Positions 45,838-55,029 of a DNA stretch of 64,000 bases are shown here, piece by piece (position 1 is the stretch's first letter; the number at the start of each line of letters is the position of its first letter). The notes beneath the pieces were generated by a model. The model did no database searches. It was not told the DNA's origin and saw only the letters and a list, made by a program, of their open reading frames with translations. The stretch comes from Schistocephalus solidus. Taxonomy: Eukaryota > Platyhelminthes > Cestoda > Diphyllobothriidea > Diphyllobothriidae. The position numbers and the translations under genes were made by a program. Location of the stretch: NCBI GenBank assembly GCA_017591395.1, contig WEDG01001430.1:62001-126000 (forward strand). Reading direction: 5' to 3'.

Positions 45838-46042
45838 GTATCCTCGGTTCTTTTTGGGGAAGGCCATAGCCATATGGAATAAACTACCCCAGAATATAAT
45901 AATCCTGTGTAGGGGATTTATTACTAGTTTTATGTATTCAGAACAGCTTCCAAGTATTCTGGGTGATGACATGGTACAATCTGTTTTCCGGTTCAATGGG
46001 CAACCATCCACGGATGCCATCTTGCAGAATCCCCCTTCCTAA
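45838..46042 (+). mobile_element. Non-LTR retroelement, polyprotein C-terminal fragment
   Basis: A 62-codon plus-strand frame begins, just upstream of its first Met, with YPRFFLGKAIAIWNKLPQNI and ends DAILQNPPS. The pattern FFS.R....WN.LP..V lies at the C-terminus of CR1-type polyproteins; the nested element above has VIDEWNKLPASVV at the same place. Confidence 0.6.
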
Positions 46043-46479
46043 AAACAGAGGACTGCAAATAAAGTGCACTTGTGTTGGCCCTTCCCCGATCTTAACTGCC
46101 ATTATCCCACAGTCAGCAGTTTTTTCTCATGAATAAAATAAAGATACGAAAAACACTAATAATTATTTATATTCGGGAGTTTTTTCACTGCCAGCTTGAT
46201 CCCCACTGCATATTTTGTCTGCATGTTAACCGGCAGTAAATACAACTATTATTATTGCCTCCTTGAGTTGGTGACCGCTGATGAAGTACTGACACACAAA
46301 CCTCGTAACCCTTCTGTAACGAGACCATAGTCGCATTTTTTGAAATTAACAGCCCCTAATCACACCAATTGGAAGGCAGAAAAATTATTTTGTAAATTCT
46401 GTACATCCTCCGGCTTTTACTTCGAAGATCATCAGTGAACATGACCTTCTCGGATGTCCGACATAAATCAGACGTATAA
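46043..46479. other. Stretch without recognised features
   Basis: AT-rich. An AATAAA-containing string near 46137 may be the tail of the preceding fragment. Confidence 0.3.
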
Positions 46480-48880
46480 ATTAATAAATAAATCGTATAT
46501 TTAAGGTTGAGGGCCCCATCCTTACAAACTTATTACTGTGGTATAAGTAAATACAAAGCGAATACTTGCTGCTCTGTGGGAAAAACCATATGATACAACA
46601 GAAATGGGTAGTATGGTTGGCATATCTAATTCAAACCGATTCGACATTTTTTTAAATTCGTGAATGAGCTTTGGAACATATGGTGAACTAGTAAAGAAGC
46701 AGTGAAAAACTCTTATGGGTAGAATCGGGGCAGAGTTCAGCGAGTCCCCAATTTAAAAAAAAATTATAGGAAAAAATCTACTCCCTTAACACTAAGTAGC
46801 TAGTTGATGGGATTGGTACGATGCAGTGCGATTGGACCGTGAGGTCACCGAGGTCTTCCCTGCTTAACTATCTGCACACCTGGGTGACACCGTGAGTCTT
46901 AGCATACACCGGGCCTGACGGCCATAATCCATGCGTTCTATGAACGTTCTCTCTTGGTTTGTACCGCAGTGGACCGAGGATGATCTGGGTGGATATTTCT
47001 GCCTTTGAAATCACTCTATGGAATTTGCAATCAGCAAGGGAGTGTCTGGCTGCATCTTCCGCACTTTGATGATAATCCAGGTGACCTCCGCAATGCCCCC
47101 TTCGGACCCCCAAGGGCAACAGTTTTTTTCCTAAATATCACCGAAAGTTTGTTTTTACTGTCTGCTCTTTTTCAACTATGTTTCACCCAGTTGGCTCATA
47201 TCCATTGGCCTTGCCAACAAACCGAGATTTTTGATACCAAAATTCGCATGTACAAATAGGGAATTCAAAGGTAACTCACGTACATCTCCCTCAAAGATAC
47301 TGATACTGATAATGATTACAATGTGAGGGTTCGGAATGCTCCTTGTCTTAGGAGAGATCATATAACAGCCAGGGAAACTGTTTAAAACCATTTGGGAGGT
47401 GTAACAGGAGGAGTTCATTGTAAACAACAGGATCGAAATGAAGAAGGGACAGTAGAGGTCCCGAGATCATCAACGAAATGTGACCTTGCTGAGTACATCG
47501 TCCACCGACAAGGTAGCGAAAACAACAGAACCCTCTGCGATCATTTACAGAGTCCGCGGAAACCATCGCCAGGGTTGCAAGTTTGTCAACAGTTTGCAAT
47601 TATGGTTCAAAAGACGAGAAGCGGCTGAGAAAATTGAATCTGCAGAGGATACTGTAAACATATTTAGAAACTAATATAATTTCAGGGAACTACCTAAAAT
47701 ACCAGTAAGACACTTTTCAAAGTTCATGCGTTGCGAGTATGGTAAGGACAATAAAGACTTTATATCTTCCGAAGATAAATGTTTGTATAGTTTGGTTTTG
47801 AAATTCCGTAATGTAGATGACAACCGTATTTCAAGTGGAAGATGATTCTTGACAATTTTCAATCTTACTGCGTTAATCAGACCAAAGAGGAGACAGCAGT
47901 ATTCTAGGATGGGAAGAACAAACATGTGATGCAGTTTTAACTTCATTTCCGGAAGGAAGAAATTATGTGGCATAAAGCCACACATATGTGCAGCCTTTGC
48001 AGAAATTTGATTTGTTTAAGACGATAATGCTAGCTTATTCGTGTAACTAAGACTTAAGTCTCTCATGGTTAATAGTATTAAAATTGAACTACTTTTAAAT
48101 ACTAGGTGTCTAGGAAACTTGGCGGGGCCAAAACACATTAAATTACACTTGGATGGAGAACATTTCATCTGCCAACTAGACCTCCAACTTGAGAGCATAA
48201 GTACGTCAGTGTTGATTTTATCGGCGCAACTATTGGCCGTGTCCTTAAAAAATGAGTAAATGCATTTAAGATCCTCTGCGCAAACGAAACTTTTTGAATT
48301 TTTGAGTACTGTTGAAATTTAATTTATGTACAGAAGGAAGAGGAAGGAACCTAGAATCCTGCCTTGAAAACGTAACTGGTGATCGGCTGAGGTGCCGAGT
48401 AGATTTCCTACTAAGACCTTCTGGCTACGGTTAGACAAGTAGGAACCAATGAAGTCAAGGAGAAGAGGCCGGATGCCTTGGGCTTCCAGTTTCACCAGAA
48501 GACGTCTGTGTGCTACCTTGTAAAAGGCTTTGACCAGGGCAAAGTAGATCACAACCCCTGATTGCTGCTCATTACGAAGTAAAGTAAAGTAACATATGTC
48601 GCATGATCTTCCAGGTAAAAAACAATATTTCGAGTCGCTTAGAAGCTTATTTTCTGGGCCAAAGTCGAGAATTTGATTAAAAATAAGTTTTTCAACGTGT
48701 TATGCTGGAGCCGCGGATTTGTGAACACCTCGATAGTTATTTACATCCGAACGAGATCCTGACTTGAAGACAGGAAGAATAATGGATGTCCTCACATAAG
48801 TCAGGAAAGAATCCGTTTAAAAGGTTGAGTGAGAATATATGGCTAAGCATTCGGGAGGGAGCCCGGCACTTTATGTTTCA
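46480..48880 (-). mobile_element. CR1/Jockey-like non-LTR element, family B, copy 5
   Basis: Minus orientation and collinear with copy 2 over the whole length. The tail is at 46480-46780; the untranslated part at 47330-47700 (for example GAAGAAGGGACAG near 47440 against 36687); and a GACTTTATATCTTCCGAAG block at 47755 against 37031. Then RT pieces: LPILEYCCLLFGL (47930), WQMKCSPSKCNLMCFGPAK (48170-48110), VKAFYKVAHRRLLVKLEAQG (48530-48470), DFIGSYLSNRSQKVLVGN, and a degenerate GRILGSFLFLLYIN box. Dead. About 490 bp near 46835-47320 has no counterpart in copy 2. Confidence 0.7.
46835..47320. other. Extra segment inside family B copy 5
   Basis: Copy 2 runs directly from AATAGTACTGTGATG to CGTTCGGAACGC (36538-36580), whereas copy 5 has about 490 bp between the matching blocks (46810-46830 and 47330). 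The extra DNA is richer in G+C and has open frames on both strands without motifs. It could be an insertion here or a deletion in copy 2. Confidence 0.5.
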
Positions 48881-49319
48881 GCACCTGCTGTAAGATATAC
48901 TTCATTCGGGAAAGAAGGTAAACATTCGCGCAGTCTTCAGGATTGGAAAACTGGATACTGACGAGTCAGAAAACGTGAGTCCACGGCCTTTCAAAATTGT
49001 CTTGAACAGCAAGGAATAGACTCAGCTACTTCTCTCTAGAACGACCAACCTTCGAATCTCTCACAAGGAGGTTTTTTCAGCCAGACTACTGTCCAGCAGA
49101 AAGTCTGAAACGCCGCGAATCAGTGATGGAATTGGAGAGGAGACTTGCAGCTGGAGAGAACAGCCTGGTTATTTTCAGGCTAGGCATGATAAATAGAAAC
49201 ACGGCATTTCTCTGGAACCGACCAATGCCCATGATGGCAGTGGCAAAGTAGTATTGGCAAACTCGAGATAAACGGAATTTGGCTTTGCCGAGTGTTCTCA
49301 ACTTAAATTTCTGAATACA
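48881..49319. other. Stretch between two retroelement fragments
   Basis: No motif-bearing frame. It may include the 5' region of the plus-strand element starting near 49320. Confidence 0.3.
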
Positions 49320-50850
49320 AACGCCCAAGCTCTGTTTTTGAAGCTAAATGAACAAAGAATACATGTAGCGGTTCTGTCTCCTGATATTGTAGCAATCATA
49401 GAAACATGGCTGTCCCAGAAGATCAGCGATTGCGAATAAGCATTATCCGAGTACCAGTTGTTCAAGAGAGACCGTACCCACTGCTAGGGTGGAGGAGTTG
49501 TGATGTTTGTTAAGAGCAATTTCGCTGTGTGTGAAAAGACAGAGAAGATTACCATTGGTATCGAGGCTATTTGGCTGACTATAAAGACACGGTGATCGCA
49601 GTCCCTTGAAGCCACGATTCTCTACCAACCACCGAGGACAGACACTTACGCTGAAATTTGTTTGTTAGAGAACATAAAGGGGATTGGCAGTCAACCTGAT
49701 GTTTGTTCTCATGAGTGACTTCAATGCACCCAGCATTCGATGGAACGATCTGCCAGCGCAGTGCTCAAGGTTTTTCTTCGATCACCGTCGGCTTAAAGAC
49801 AACACGTGAAGCTCTTCTCACACAATATGTATTTGATCCAACGAGAGCGTGTGGAGGACAACAAGCTATTTGTTTAGATCTCGTCTTCACTAAAGATCCT
49901 GACAGTATAGATGAGGTACACTGCCTACCTCCACTTGGTCGGAGTGATCATGCAGTGTTTTCATGGGAGTATCGTTTATATTCTGTGCCATCGGCAATAA
50001 ATGAAACCAGGCCCAATCTATGGCGAGGAGAATTTCGCAAAATGAGAGCTGAGGCATCATGAATAGACTGGGATCTTCTCTTCTCCGGGAATGTCACTGA
50101 GGACTGGAATTTATTTAAGGAGTATTTGATGAATCTAATAAAATGCCATTGTTCGCCATCACAATTTAGGATATCTAACAGACCACAGTGGTTAGCAAGG
50201 GATTTAAAAAGAGAGATTAACAGGAAAGGAAGGCTTTGGAAGAAATTTTGCCAATCCAATGAAAATTTAGCCTTGCAATCATACAAAACTCAAAGGAACA
50301 AGGTTAAAAGCTTGATCTTCCAAAGCCGACAGGATTACTGAGAGGGATTTGCTCCAGCGAGCAGTTCACAATCCCAAATTTCTCTATAGCTATTTACGGA
50401 AAAGAACACGTAACAGGAACCCGATTCCAATTATGAGAGACGATTTCGAGATAGCAGAAATTAAGAACAAGGCTGAACATTGTTCGCAGTTCTTTCACTT
50501 GGTTTTCAATAGAGAAGCTGTTTTCATTTCATTTAGTTAGGAGATTATATGGGCGCCACTTATTCATTATATGCTCTTTCGCGGAGAGGCGACCATTGCA
50601 GAACTAGAAAGACGGAAGGCATGCAAATCCGCCAGCCCGAGGGAGATTCCAGCAAAGCTGCTCCTCGAACTTGCTCAAGAGCTGGCCAAACCACTATCCT
50701 TTCTGTGCCAGATATCGTTCGATACGGGAATTCTTCCTACCGTCTGGAAAACAGCCCACATTACACCACTTCACAAAAGTGGTAGTCGTGCACTTGCTAC
50801 AAACTACAGGCCTGACCTCAATCTGTTGCATGTTTATAGATGTTTTATTT
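49320..50850 (+). mobile_element. CR1-like non-LTR element, endonuclease and RT start, 3' truncated
   Basis: Plus-strand ORF2 start. The endonuclease pieces are VAVLSPDIVAIIETWLSQKI (49368), EYQLFKRDRTHC.GGGVVMF (near 49455) and DFNAPSIRW (near 49722). A 115-codon frame follows with CLDLVFTKDPDSID and a LGRSDHAVF motif (the catalytic SDH box; 49938), then a linker with RPQWLARDLKREINRKGRLW (50180). The start of the RT follows: KSASPREIPAKLLLELAQEL, GILPTVWKTAHITPLHKSGS and ATNYRP (50620-50810). It stops abruptly at about 50820, inside RT block 2. Frameshifts and stops are present. The catalytic RT boxes are missing, which is unusual because LINEs normally lose the 5' end. Confidence 0.8.
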
Positions 50851-50929
50851 GAATACCAGGAGGGGCACTTTCATTGAAAAAAAATTAAAACGAGTGCGAA
50901 ATCATGACAGGTAAATTCTTAATAGTAGG

Positions 50930-51160
50930 TCAGCTTTTTGGCGATGACAAATGACACAAATGAGTGTGGTCAAAAAATAGTTAAAAGAGTAGACAGGGGA
51001 AAAAAACCTTGTGCATTTTCATGTAAAAGGTATATGTTAAATGGCGTTTGTGAGTTTTTTAAGGAGAAAAAGACTGTCTCTCCTGGTGGGAAAACATACG
51101 CGTTAGGTAGGACAGACATGCTGATGAGAGCGTATGAGGTTTGGAGACGCTCCTCGTCGT
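50930..51160. repeat. Dispersed repeat R2, copy 2
   Basis: See the blocks listed for 26960-27140. The similarity covers 50939-51050. A further block, GGGAAAACATACGCGTTAGG near 51088, resembles 16470, and GACGCTCCTCGTCGTGGGAG near 51145 resembles CGCTTCTTGTCGTGTGAGAG in family B copy 2 (36580). R2 may therefore be part of the untranslated region of a related element. Confidence 0.4.
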
Positions 51161-51746
51161 GGGAGAAAGCGTATAACGACAGGGGCTTCTTTTCAACCAC
51201 GCAGGTCTGATCACAGCGCGTTTCGACTAGCTATAAGCGTAACCGTCAAGAATGCTAGACAGGGGAAACCTTCGCAGGAATCATCCGTACGCTTAGGGCT
51301 GAATGCGGAAAGGACCGTAGAGATCGTGAAGGTGATGGTAGAATTGCCAGAAAAGCAAACATAATACTCTCATTGCTGATTTATCAGACCACCGACAGAG
51401 GAACCCAAAACGATCATAAATATTCCGCGTAGGGTTGACACCGGGGAGAAAGTAAGGACTGCAAGCAACATTGCCTGAAGGCACGGCAGATGCAATGGCG
51501 GACGAGGTTGTAGCCGGTTGCAATGGGTCAAGAAAGAGAAGAACCGCGAAAACCAAGGAAGCGATATGAGTCGTCAATATTTCCAAATGATGGTCGAAAT
51601 CAAGAAGGGATGAAAACCAGCTGCGATAATCGGCACTTTTTTCAAAAAATAGGTGCACGAGAAACAAAACTGCTCCGTGATGGCATATGAAGCAGCATGG
51701 TAGATTGCTTCTGAACGTATTAAGAAAGGATAATGGGAGATTCGCT
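51161..51746. other. Stretch without recognised genes
   Basis: A 124-codon minus-strand frame (51293-51667) is rich in L, F and S without motifs; it probably lies in decayed retroelement sequence. Confidence 0.3.
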
Positions 51747-51916
51747 AATTGACTAAGAAGAAATCAAATTTCCAGCCTGCAACGTGGCTTGCATTGATTG
51801 GTCGCTTCTCACGTTGGAAAACCCCTGGCGGAACCTTCTCGAATTTGGGCCGCACACGTGCCTGCGCATTTTTCTCAGCCGGCTTGGCCTATTTCGGCGT
51901 GCAAAAACACGTGCTA
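51747..51916 (-). repeat. LTR of the Gypsy-like element (3' copy)
   Basis: Shares about 130 bp at high similarity with 53201-53405. Shared blocks on the plus strand: GCCTGCAACGTGG, GATTGGTCGCTTCT, CCCCTGGCGGAA, GCGCATTTTTCTCAGCCGGC, AACACGTGC. The match ends after the last block. Exact ends are uncertain by a few bases. Confidence 0.7.
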
Positions 51917-52128
51917 TTTCCGCCTTGGGCCACGACTCAACTGTGTATCCGGTCTCCGTAACGCCTCCCGCTTTTGAAAGGTGGACCTCATATCGTTTCT
52001 TCTTCGGGTCCACGATGAGTTTTTTGGTGGTTCTGTTTTTCTATGACTCTTGCGGACAGGAGGTGATATCGGCCTTGTGTCTTCTTCGGGGGTAGGCACC
52101 TCAAAAGTTTCACATAGCAAATCGAGGG

Positions 52129-52356
52129 CTAATTGGCCATCCGTGTTGAACCTCCGTCAAAGCTGGTTCGCATGTCGACTTTCGACTTTCTGACAATGCC
52201 CTCTACCCACGGTTTCTTGCCAGGGTTATAAATTCGGGCAAACATTTCTTCTCCCTCCCGAAAAAAGTATTTTGGCTCATGGGAAACTCGAACCTCAGGT
52301 TTCAGGTACTGTAGTCGTACATCAGGTTGTCTGCCCAGAAAACGTTCGGCTGGTCT
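52129..52356 (-). pseudogene. Integrase C-terminal tail of the Gypsy-like element
   Basis: 75 codons: RPAERFLGRQPDVRLQYLKP, then YFFREGEEMFARIYNPGKKP, W and VEGIVRKSK, ending in TAG. Ty3/Gypsy integrases typically end with a SPAE.L.GR..RT.L..L segment and then a G..VFAR.Y..G..W..G.V module, so this is the integrase C-terminus. It lies 13 nt after the Gag stop and in the same reading frame, so an internal deletion joined the two in frame. The expected H..QL module after it is not seen. Confidence 0.7.
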
Positions 52357-52368
52357 TTGACCACCAAG

Positions 52369-53097
52369 CTAATTTTTGGGGTTGTTCTGTTGTTCCTCTG
52401 CTAGTTGTTGCACCGTCATCTCGGCTTTCTGATCTAGCTGAGCGAGCAATCGTGTGCGGGCGTCAGCATCCTCCGGCAGAGTTAGTAATTTAATAAAAAG
52501 GAGTGCCTTAATCTGCGAACTAGTGGCCTGTTCTAGGTCTGCTTGATAATAAGCATCATTCAATCGGTCAGCTAGGTCAAAATAGTCTTCGTGAGGCTGC
52601 CGTTCTATGTTAAAACACTGGTAACGTCGATTGAATAAGAGCTTTGAGAAACTAAACAACGATTTCAAATTCTTAATCGTTTCCTCAAATGAAATATCTA
52701 CCGGCTTCGTTTGCAAAATGAACTTTACGTACCGCTCATGTTCACGCTGGCCTAGCTTCAAAAGCAGAACTTCTACCTTCTCTCTGTCCTTCAAATTTGA
52801 GCCTCCCTCTTCAAATATAAGTGCATATTTTCGATACCAAACTTCAAAGTTGACGCCGCCGTCGGGATCGCAATTAAATTCTATTATCCTGTCTTCAAGT
52901 TCTTTTCGTTTGTTCTTTCCAGCCGGAGTCAAACTTTTTTGCATTTCAGAAAACAGAGCCGCAAAACTGGTCCGCTGTGCGTCGAGTAACTGCTGAATTT
53001 GTTCTGCTGTAATCATAAGTTCGGACGTCTGCGTCTCCAGTTTGTTATATCCCGACGGGTGTGATATAGGAGAAGGCAAAGGCGGTTTCGGGAACAA
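52369..53097 (-). CDS. Gag-like protein of the Gypsy-like element
   Basis: Up to 242 codons. The first codon of the open frame is TTG, and the first ATG gives a start at MITAEQIQQLLDAQRTS, about 29 residues in. The fold-like core reads RIIEFNCDPDGGVNFEVWYR, KYALIFEEGG, then VEVLLLKLGQREHERYVKFI, QTKPVDISFEETIKNLKSLF and DRLNDAYYQADLEQATSSQI. An alpha-helical capsid with F..W..R....F..E......K..LL is the signature of Ty3/Gypsy Gag. No zinc knuckle (CX2CX4HX4C) is present, presumably lost with the deletion. The frame is intact, unlike most element frames in the window. Gag would assemble particles that package element RNA. Confidence 0.75.
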   Translation of the reverse strand: MFPKPPLPSPISHPSGYNKLETQTSELMITAEQIQQLLDAQRTSFAALFSEMQKSLTPAGKNKRKELEDRIIEFNCDPDGGVNFEVWYRKYALIFEEGGSNLKDREKVEVLLLKLGQREHERYVKFILQTKPVDISFEETIKNLKSLFSFSKLLFNRRYQCFNIERQPHEDYFDLADRLNDAYYQADLEQATSSQIKALLFIKLLTLPEDADARTRLLAQLDQKAEMTVQQLAEEQQNNPKN

Positions 53098-53200
53098 AGC
53101 ACTTTACTCTGGGCCGACAGAAAACAGCAGATCTCAAGCTCATCAACTATTGTCTACTTATGTAGTTCTCGGGGTGCTCGAACATTCCGACTAACTGTGA

Positions 53201-53405
53201 CGGAGAGCGTTCTGGAACTTTCTGGCCTGCAACGTGGTTCGCATTGATTGGTCGCTTCTGATGTTGGAAAACCCCTGGCGGAAACTTCTCGAATTTGGGC
53301 CGCACGCGTGCCTGGGGCTTGACGCGTGCTCGGTGCATACCGATTGGTTGTCTGCGCATTTTTCTCAGCCGGCTTGGTCTATTTCAGCGTGCGTCAACAC
53401 GTGCC
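53201..53405 (-). repeat. LTR of the Gypsy-like element (5' copy)
   Basis: The longer LTR copy. Relative to the other it contains an extra block (about 53315-53353) with TTGACGCGTGCTCGGTGC. No clear primer-binding site complementary to a known tRNA end was recognised just inside it. Confidence 0.7.
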
Positions 53406-53574
53406 AAAACCTTTTGGGACCTTCCCACGTATGATCGTTATAATTTAGTTTACATTCCCAAACTGCTCCATGAGCGGTTCTTAATATGGTAAATCTGATG
53501 GGCCACGCGTTAGATTTGCTGAACAAACACGGGACAAGACGAGGGCGTGACAAGCGTAATTGCGTATGCGCATC

Positions 53575-53830
53575 CCCTAACAAATGCCGTACACGGGGGG
53601 AGGCGTAATGGCACGCCTAGGCGCAGGTTAAGGTTGCGCCAGGCACCTGTACCCGATCCAGCCTCCGGTCTCCTTGAAATCGGGCTGAGGAGGGGGTGTA
53701 GTAGACGATACACAAGTTTTATATCACTATGAGCTAGTTTACGCACTATTCAACGGTCCTGCGCCAACCCTGCCGTGGGACACACGGTGGACCTCGTCGG
53801 CAACGATGGTCGAGTTGTCGCAGACGTAAT
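53575..53830 (+). mobile_element. RTE-like LINE, 3'-end fragment (plus orientation)
   Basis: In order: GCCAGGCACCTGTACCCGAT, CCGCCTCCGGTCTCC-like sequence, CGGGCTGAGGAGGGGG, then CACGGTGGACCTCGTCGG and CGATGGTCGAGTTG. This mirrors the 3' module at 58.63-58.90 kb read in reverse. More diverged than the minus-strand copies. Confidence 0.6.
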
Positions 53831-53924
53831 TTGCAGAACCCGCACGCATGTAAGATTAGGGCCGCCCTCACTCTCATGAAGGATGGGCACATGCTGTGTT
53901 GACCAGACCGCGTATGATACGTGA

Positions 53925-54120
53925 AGGCGGGTTGTTCAAAGTTGTCAGTCACGGTACCCGAGCTCACTTCCGGTCGTCAAGAGAGTCTTGCCAACAGAGC
54001 CATGTGGGCAAGGGAAGAGAATGCGGCAGATGCTGCTAGAGTCTCTTTCACGCGCAAGTCACTGTCCTGCGCCCACCCCCCAGGGACACTCAGTGGACAT
54101 CATCGGTAACAACGGTTGAA
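53925..54120 (+). mobile_element. RTE-like LINE, 3'-end fragment (plus orientation)
   Basis: AGGGAAGAGAATGCGGCAGA, CGCGCAAGTCACTGTCC, CACTCAGTGGACATCATCGG and ACAACGGTTGAACTG match the same 3' module. It is the second plus-oriented copy within 400 bp. Confidence 0.6.
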
Positions 54121-54274
54121 CTGTCCTAGACAAGGCATAAGACAGAGGGACTGTATCATGACTATAAACCAAAGAGTAAAAGAAAGAGGTAAAAGTATAT
54201 AAAAGTGAAAAACGATGTTCAAGGGCATTCGGTTCTGATTGTACGGAGAAGTTAAACTACATCAAAGGTTGTGG

Positions 54275-54661
54275 TCATTGGTCGGGTCGCCGTGGATACT
54301 GCCAAGTGGCTCTGTAGGGCTGAGCATAGCTGACAACACTCCTAACAGGCAGCCCGGAATGTTGCCGTAGCGCCGTCTCCACCAACTGGTAGCACTTTTT
54401 TCGTTGTGCGGCGCCGTGTTCGTCGGTGGGTCGCGAGGCGAGATCGAGTCCCTCGATAAAGGTGCGTTCAGTGCCACCCGCGGTAGCATTACGGTAACGG
54501 TGAGTAATGTCCACGTTGTAGCGGCGGAGGGTGTTCAACCTGGGCCTCTCTGAGAGGTGCTCCACCACGCTGGGTATTGCCAACTCGACACAATCCAAGG
54601 GGCTCGTAAGCAAAAAGTTCAACTTGTCGGACAGCTCTTCGAGGTAGCGGGAGAGATAGTA
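54275..54661 (-). CDS. Exostosin (EXT2-like, GT64) gene, terminal exon
   Basis: The last coding exon of an exostosin-family glycosyltransferase (heparan sulfate chain polymerase, Golgi membrane). It follows a textbook acceptor (CTCTCACATTTCACAG) on the minus strand and ends at a stop. The translation starts YYLSRYLEELSDK; SPLDCVELAI aligns without gaps to the NCEDI.M segment of EXT proteins; ASRPTDEHGAAQRKKCYQL aligns to the ASR..D..H..QR..C motif near the EXT C-terminus; then GLPVRSVV matches the G.MPL segment. I read these from memory of EXT1 and EXT2. It lies about 4.8 kb after the GT64 exons on the same strand. The similarity is weak over the NAT..ERTF part. Odd: several conserved residues are changed, so this is a diverged paralogue. 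Confidence 0.6.
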   Translation of the reverse strand, partial: YYLSRYLEELSDKLNFLLTSPLDCVELAIPSVVEHLSERPRLNTLRRYNVDITHRYRNATAGGTERTFIEGLDLASRPTDEHGAAQRKKCYQLVETALRQHSGLPVRSVVSYAQPYRATWQYPRRPDQ

Positions 54662-55029
54662 CTGTGAAATGTGAGAGGCAGGAAGAGAAAAAGGAGGTTA
54701 AATAGACATTGAAAGGCTGCGCTGTGCAAATGGTAAAGACAAGATGGACATATTCCATTGGCAACACTGCTGTACAGCGACGAAAAAAAGACAAAAGGGG
54801 TGTCGAACAGAACAGGGGAGAAAGAAGGATAGCACCTGAAAAACGTTTTCCACTGATATGCAAAAAAGAGCGAGGGATGCAAAATAACCTGGATATAATG
54901 AGCGCTTGTGGCCTACAGCGAAATGGAAAGTTAGAATTCAACACAAGAATGCGTTTGTCCCCATGCCTAGTTAGGAACACTTTCAGGTCTGAAACTTGCA
55001 CAAGAACGAATGGAACATTATCACACTAA
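54662..55029 (-). other. Intronic sequence upstream of the terminal exostosin exon
   Basis: The polypyrimidine tract and acceptor lie at the left end. A 170-codon minus-strand frame overlaps it but is hydrophobic noise without motifs. Confidence 0.4.

Larger units (their letters stand above)
51747..53405 (-). mobile_element. Ty3/Gypsy-like LTR retrotransposon, internally deleted
   Basis: Two long direct repeats bound an internal region that holds a Gag frame and the C-terminal tail of an integrase but no protease, reverse transcriptase or RNase H. At about 1.65 kb it is far below the usual 5 kb, so it could move only with proteins from another copy. The LTRs share long blocks such as ATTGATTGGTCGCTTCT, GGAAAACCCCTGGCGGAA and CTCGAATTTGGGCCGCAC. 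The upstream LTR (high coordinates) has about 40 bp more. On the minus strand the LTRs appear to begin TGTT and end GTCA. Confidence 0.75.

Noticed and set aside
52631..52996. 121-codon plus-strand frame
   Set aside because: Antisense shadow of the Gag frame.
54489..55001. 170-codon minus-strand frame upstream of the terminal exostosin exon
   Set aside because: It overlaps the acceptor and polypyrimidine tract in another frame and has no motif.
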